DNA of 35,305 bases from Bacteroidales bacterium (GTDB taxonomy: Bacteria > Bacteroidota > Bacteroidia > Bacteroidales > P3), in NCBI GenBank assembly GCA_024400545.1, contig JAKSMO010000024.1:1-35305 (forward strand), given 5' to 3'. Below the pieces are notes generated by a model. That model was not told the origin of the DNA. It did no database searches and was given only the letters and a program-made list of their open reading frames with translations. The position numbers and the translations under genes are program-made. Within the stretch, counting starts at the first letter, position 1, and each line of letters opens with the position of its first letter. Of the stretch, positions 32,504 through 35,305 are shown one piece after another.

Positions 32504-32529
32504 TTTGTCAAAAAAATTTTGTATATTTG
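32504..32529 (+). promoter_or_regulatory. Promoter of the hydrogenase gene
   Basis: TTTG at 32504-32507 and TATATTTG at 32522-32529 on the plus strand. The spacer of 14 bases is shorter than usual, so the -7 box is the more reliable part. A leader of about 110 bases follows; it includes the four-codon frame ATGAAACACAACTGA flanked by short inverted repeats. Confidence 0.5.
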
Positions 32530-32642
32530 CAAACTGCCATTTAAGCCCTTGCCGACAACAATCAAATGAAACACAACTGATTGCGTCAAGGAAAACAAAG
32601 CAATATAAATAGAAAATACACAAAAAGCATAAAAAACACGAC

Positions 32643-34082
32643 ATGAACAGTAGCAATAAAATATTTGATACAAATGTTCAGCAAGTAAAATACATGGTGC
32701 TGAAAGAGGTTATCCGCCGAGCTTACGAAGGCGGCCTCGACAACATCCTGATGGAAGCCCCCAAGCAGATTATCCAGGGTCCGAAACCCGATATGCGCTG
32801 CTGCATCTACAAAGAATGGGCCATCCTCCAAGAACGTATCGTTATGGCCATGGGCGGCCACAAAGACAACCCCAATGTCATTGAGGTGCTCGACGCTGCT
32901 TGCGACGAATGCCCCATCCAGGGCATGTATGTCACCCCGGCTTGTCGCGGATGCCTTATGCACGCCTGCAAGGACGCCTGCCCCAAGGATGCCATCTCTA
33001 TCGTAGATCACCACGCCGTTATCGACAAGACCAAATGTATCGAATGCGGCAAATGCACCAAGGCATGCCCCTATACCGCCATCATCGCCATGCACCGCCC
33101 CTGCATGCAGGCCTGCAAGGTCAAAGCACTCTCTATGGACGAGAACGGCAAGGCCCATATCAACAACGACAAATGTATCCGCTGCGGCGCCTGCATAGTG
33201 CGCTGCCCCTTTGGTGCCATTAGCGACAAGTCCATGGTGCTCGACATCGTGAAAATGCTCCAAGAGTCGGAGAACAACACCAAATACCATGTCTATGCCG
33301 TCATCGCACCCGCCATCGTCAGCCAGTGCCGTTTTGGCCGTGTCACGCAGGTTGTCACCGCCATCCGCCAGCTGGGCTTCCACCAAGTGGTAGAAGCCGC
33401 TCTGGGTGCCGACATCACCCTCTGGCACGAAGCTCAGGAGTGGGCCGAGAAGAAAGTGATGACTACCTCGTGCTGCCCCTCTTTCGTCGATTTCATTGAG
33501 AAGAACTTCCCCGAACTGCGCCAGTATGTATCCAGCTCCGTCTCGCCCATGGTCGAGACCGCACGACTCATCAAGCATTCCGACCCCACCGCCAAGGTTA
33601 TCTTTATCGGACCTTGCAGCTCTAAAAAGATGGAATACCGCCTTGAAAAGACCGAGGGCATGATCGACAGCGTGATGTCGTTCGAGGAACTCCAGGCCTT
33701 TGTTGATGCCCGCGGCATCGACACCACCCAGATGGAAGACACCGAATTGGACAATGCATCCTTCTATGGTCGCATCTTCGCCAAATCCGGCGGTATCACC
33801 CAGGGCATAGGCGATGTGGCAAAATCGCTCGGTGTTGAAGGCATCAAGCCCTGCACTATGAGCGGCATCGACGAGTGCAAGATGGCGCTTATGCGCCTCA
33901 AGATGGGCAAGGCTGCCGAAAACTTCTTTGAAGGCATGGCCTGCGACGGAGGCTGCATCAACGGCCCCCTCTGCATCACCCATGGCCCCAAGAACGTGGC
34001 CGAAGTGGACAAATTCGGCAACGAAGCCAAGGAACGCACCATCGACAAATCCGTTATGCTCTACAAACTGACACAAAAGTAG
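32643..34082 (+). CDS. [FeFe] hydrogenase, ferredoxin-fused, group B-like
   Basis: A 479-residue iron-sulfur protein for H2 production, oxidation or sensing. The N-terminal part holds Cys clusters at 87-113 (CDECP, then CRGC...CKDAC), then two [4Fe-4S] ferredoxin motifs (Cys132/135/138/142 and Cys178/181/184/188). The H-cluster motifs are L1 TTSCCPSF (Cys277-278), L2 GPCSSKKMEYR (Cys325) and L3 GMACDGGCINGP (Cys434, Cys438), so all cluster ligands are present. The L2 GPC in place of MPC and the lack of a small C-terminal subunit fit group B rather than group A. No HydE, HydF or HydG maturases are in this window. No signal peptide; cytoplasmic. Catalytic bias cannot be predicted. Confidence 0.9.
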   Translation: MNSSNKIFDTNVQQVKYMVLKEVIRRAYEGGLDNILMEAPKQIIQGPKPDMRCCIYKEWAILQERIVMAMGGHKDNPNVIEVLDAACDECPIQGMYVTPACRGCLMHACKDACPKDAISIVDHHAVIDKTKCIECGKCTKACPYTAIIAMHRPCMQACKVKALSMDENGKAHINNDKCIRCGACIVRCPFGAISDKSMVLDIVKMLQESENNTKYHVYAVIAPAIVSQCRFGRVTQVVTAIRQLGFHQVVEAALGADITLWHEAQEWAEKKVMTTSCCPSFVDFIEKNFPELRQYVSSSVSPMVETARLIKHSDPTAKVIFIGPCSSKKMEYRLEKTEGMIDSVMSFEELQAFVDARGIDTTQMEDTELDNASFYGRIFAKSGGITQGIGDVAKSLGVEGIKPCTMSGIDECKMALMRLKMGKAAENFFEGMACDGGCINGPLCITHGPKNVAEVDKFGNEAKERTIDKSVMLYKLTQK

Positions 34083-34106
34083 TAACAACATAACTTACAA
34101 CAACTA

Positions 34107-34134
34107 GGCTGCACCCTCCGTGCAGCCTTTTTCT
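34107..34134 (+). terminator. Terminator after the hydrogenase gene
   Basis: Perfect 8-bp arms GGCTGCAC/GTGCAGCC with loop CCTCC and a following TTTTTCTT. It lies about 25 bases after the stop codon. Confidence 0.88.
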
Positions 34135-34232
34135 TATCCCCTACCCTATAATCCGCACAGCAGGTGAAGGAACGGTTAACGAACCGCAATCCGCTATCGG
34201 ACTCCTTAAAAAAAGTTTTTCGGCAAAAAAGT

Positions 34233-34262
34233 TTTGTAATTCAAAAAAAAGTTGTATCTTTG
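34233..34262 (+). promoter_or_regulatory. Promoter of tRNA-Ser
   Basis: TTTG (34233-34236) and TATCTTTG (34255-34262) separated by 18 bases, a good Bacteroidota promoter 49 bases ahead of the tRNA. Confidence 0.8.
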
Positions 34263-34311
34263 CAAAACGTTTCGACCAAGAGAAACTCGCATAAACAACT
34301 GATGCACAATT

Positions 34312-34399
34312 GGAGAGATGCCGGAGTGGTCGATCGGGGCGGTCTCGAAAACCGTTGACCTCCTCTGGGGGTCCCAGGGTTCGAATCCCTGTCTCTCCG
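34312..34399 (+). tRNA. tRNA-Ser (anticodon CGA)
   Basis: An 88-base tRNA. The acceptor stem GGAGAGA pairs with TCTCTCC, the anticodon stem is GCGGT/ACCGT around the loop CTCGAAA, giving anticodon CGA (codon UCG). A long variable arm typical of class II tRNA-Ser follows, and the T-arm is GGGTTCGAATCCC. CCA is not encoded. Degraded integrase and transposase fragments lie 130-560 bases downstream, consistent with tRNA-site integration. Confidence 0.96.
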
Positions 34400-34437
34400 C
34401 GAAGACGAAATTTTCGCAAAGAAAAAAAAATCACGCT

Positions 34438-34474
34438 AAAGCACTGATATTCAAACAAGAAGTCGGTGCTTTTT
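34438..34474 (+). terminator. Terminator after tRNA-Ser
   Basis: AAAGCACTGA and TCGGTGCTTT pair over ten bases (one G-U) with a 15-base loop, then a T tract. Confidence 0.7.
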
Positions 34475-34529
34475 CACTTTCTCTTAGTGCCAAAAACGGG
34501 GTCTAAGAGGCGAAATCAGTGCCATCCGG

Positions 34530-34722
34530 TTGAAATGCTACTCTATCAAGACTGAGATGATCAAACATGGCCAGCTGTTCAATGTCGATACTTTTGCCCA
34601 TGCCTTCAAGTATGGCATCAAATCTTCTGAAATTTCGGTCTTTAGCCTATTCGACGAGTTCATGGAGAGACAAGTAGAAAAACATAAAAAGGGATTGAAT
34701 AGTGGAGCGACCGTTAGTAAAT
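34530..34722 (+). pseudogene. Tyrosine integrase fragment (SAM-like N-terminal domain)
   Basis: A short open frame whose residues 1 to about 64 resemble the core-binding SAM-like domain of Bacteroides-type site-specific integrases: helix with KHGQLFNVDTFAHAF, then SVFSLFDEFMERQVEKHKKG and TVSKYES, corresponding to the region just before the catalytic domain. The catalytic Arg-His-Tyr part is missing; at about 34720 the sequence switches to IS982-like coding in another frame. Its place right after tRNA-Ser suggests a remnant of an integrated element. The call rests on pattern recognition without a search. Confidence 0.5.
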
Positions 34723-34956
34723 ATGAATCAGAAGGATTGGAAGCCGACCTTTATCCCTTTTGCAAAGGCCAGAAAGCGTATAGAAACTGATTTCTCTCAG
34801 TTTGCGGGGCTGTCTATGTTGAATCGGAACTTCGCCAAACAGTCACAGGGACTATTTGCCAGAATCATCAGTAAGATTGCGTCTTTCACTACATTACAAT
34901 ACGTCAATTATCTCGCTGGCAAACCCATTGGTCATGTCAAATATGCCCTAGATTAA
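34717..34956 (+). pseudogene. IS982-family transposase C-terminal fragment
   Basis: About 80 residues resemble the end of IS982-type transposases: NQKDWKPTFIPFAKARKRIETDFSQ, with the conserved Arg-Lys-x-Ile-Glu-Thr segment carrying the last catalytic glutamate, then RNFAKQSQGLFARIISKIASFT and the terminal YLAGKPIGHVKYALD-type sequence. Everything upstream of this is absent, so it is an inactive 3' remnant fused to the integrase fragment. I did not find a matching left end or target duplication. Confidence 0.65.
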
Positions 34957-34976
34957 TTCCGCCAACGGGTGTCAAG

Positions 34977-35077
34977 AATTTTTGCGTACTTTACTCGCTT
35001 TGCTCGTGAAGATACTGCACCTCGGAAATGTCAAATTAAATTTTGCCATTTCGCTCGGTTTCTGTATCTTTGCATAA
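34977..35077 (+). promoter_or_regulatory. Promoter-bearing intergenic segment, possibly a dispersed repeat
   Basis: The segment ends in a strong plus-strand promoter: TTTG (35042-35045), 19-base spacer, TATCTTTG (35065-35072). The preceding 65 bases (TTTACTCGCTTTGCTCGTG and on) do not code convincingly. Similar sequence seems familiar from other Bacteroidota spacers, but that is recollection and not checked. No gene is supported between 34957 and 35226. Confidence 0.55.
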
Positions 35078-35159
35078 AAGTTGTGCATATCGATAGTCTT
35101 TTGTAATAAATTGATTTTCACTACAAAAATACGAAAAATTATTGACATACACAACTTTT
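35076..35159. repeat. 84-bp unit with imperfect 22-bp terminal inverted repeats
   Basis: AAAAGTTGTGCATATCGATA (from 35076) and its inverted partner ending at 35159 match at 18 of 22 positions, the outer ten bases perfectly. The unit sits just downstream of the plus-strand promoter and contains a minus-strand promoter. Confidence 0.65.
35124..35154 (-). promoter_or_regulatory. Minus-strand promoter inside the 84-bp unit
   Basis: TTG (35152-35154) and TATTTTTG (35124-35131) separated by 20 bases. It points left across the plus-strand promoter at 35042-35072, with no convincing gene to serve. Confidence 0.45.
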
Positions 35160-35226
35160 TTTGAAAGAAATTATTAACAAATCAATTCATCCAACAGGTA
35201 GGACAAAGAATATGGTAAAAGATAAC

Positions 35227-35305
35227 ATGAAAAAATATTTAATATATATTTTGCTGGCATTATCCTCTTTAGAAGGATGCTCTCAGAAATGTTTTTCCTA
35301 CGAAA
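35227..35305 (+). CDS. Lipoprotein gene, N-terminal part only (cut by window end)
   Basis: The first 26 codons (MKKYLIYILLALSSLEGC and on) give a lipoprotein signal with Cys18 in SLEGC. An in-frame ATG 15 bases earlier (35212) is a possible alternative start. The gene runs off the window, so its function cannot be stated. The promoter at 35042-35072 would serve it with a leader of about 140 bases. Confidence 0.6.
   Translation, partial: MKKYLIYILLALSSLEGCSQKCFSYE

Noticed and set aside
34164..34358. Plus-strand 64-codon frame entering the tRNA gene
   Set aside because: It spans the terminator-to-tRNA spacer including the tRNA promoter and ends inside the tRNA; no family similarity.
34141..34458. 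Minus-strand 105-codon frame across the tRNA (contains RGETGIRTLGP)
   Set aside because: It is antisense to tRNA-Ser; this peptide string is a familiar artefact of reading tRNA genes backwards.
34972..35154. Minus-strand 60-codon frame in the spacer before the final lipoprotein
   Set aside because: It covers the plus-strand promoter region and half of the inverted-repeat unit; coding potential is weak. A left-facing promoter exists, so I keep it only as a doubtful possibility.

Overview
The window reads as a stretch of chromosome from an anaerobic member of the Bacteroidota, most likely Bacteroidales. Evidence for this: the promoters I can see use the Bacteroidota pattern (TTTG near -33 and TAnnTTTG at -7, e.g. 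34233-34262 and 35042-35072) and Shine-Dalgarno sequences are weak. The gene content also fits: a type IX secretion C-terminal sorting domain, DPP IV-type S9 peptidases, ATP-dependent PEP carboxykinase with pyruvate phosphate dikinase, fused-free pyrB/pyrI, tandem FKBP lipoproteins and an [FeFe] hydrogenase. Species cannot be fixed from the sequence alone.

Layout. 1-10.9 kb (minus strand): DPP IV peptidase, pckA, ppdK, an OmpA-domain envelope protein and a second S9 peptidase lipoprotein. 11.0-20.4 kb (plus strand): a tightly packed cluster nrnA - two FKBP lipoproteins - adk - obg - PAP2 phosphatase - (40-codon ORF with terminator-like hairpin) - cvpA - dus, then a TPR lipoprotein, then pyrB-pyrI and a small membrane protein. 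It ends at a large bidirectional terminator. 20.5-23.1 kb (minus): a TPR protein followed by a T9SS cargo protein, preceded by a candidate small RNA or leader. 23.4-30.8 kb (minus): an apparent single efflux operon tetR - tolC-like - membrane fusion protein - (inserted four-helix-bundle gene) - RND pump - PII-like protein, with a palindrome over the tetR promoter. 31.0-31.3 kb (minus): yajC. 31.3-34.1 kb (plus): two half-size chromate-transporter-family proteins and an [FeFe] hydrogenase. 34.2-35.3 kb: tRNA-Ser(CGA) followed by degraded mobile DNA (integrase and IS982-like fragments), an unusual promoter-rich spacer and the start of a lipoprotein gene cut by the window edge.

How the genes fit together. 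PckA and Ppdk both act at the PEP/pyruvate/oxaloacetate node and are adjacent and co-oriented. The two peptidases and the OmpA protein are envelope proteins suited to a peptide-using, asaccharolytic or mixed lifestyle. The efflux operon looks complete and self-regulated, with an unusual PII-like last gene that may modulate the pump.

Most unusual non-coding signals. Three intergenic spacers carry CTAG tetranucleotides phased at 9-10 bp. A mirrored array of 11-bp repeats lies between yajC and tetR. A roughly 19-bp word recurs next to three gene ends. A four-helix-bundle gene is inserted between efflux genes with AT-repeat flanks. An 84-bp inverted-repeat unit carrying a minus-strand promoter lies just downstream of a strong plus-strand promoter, next to a decayed integration site. 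I saw no CRISPR array, rRNA or intact transposon.
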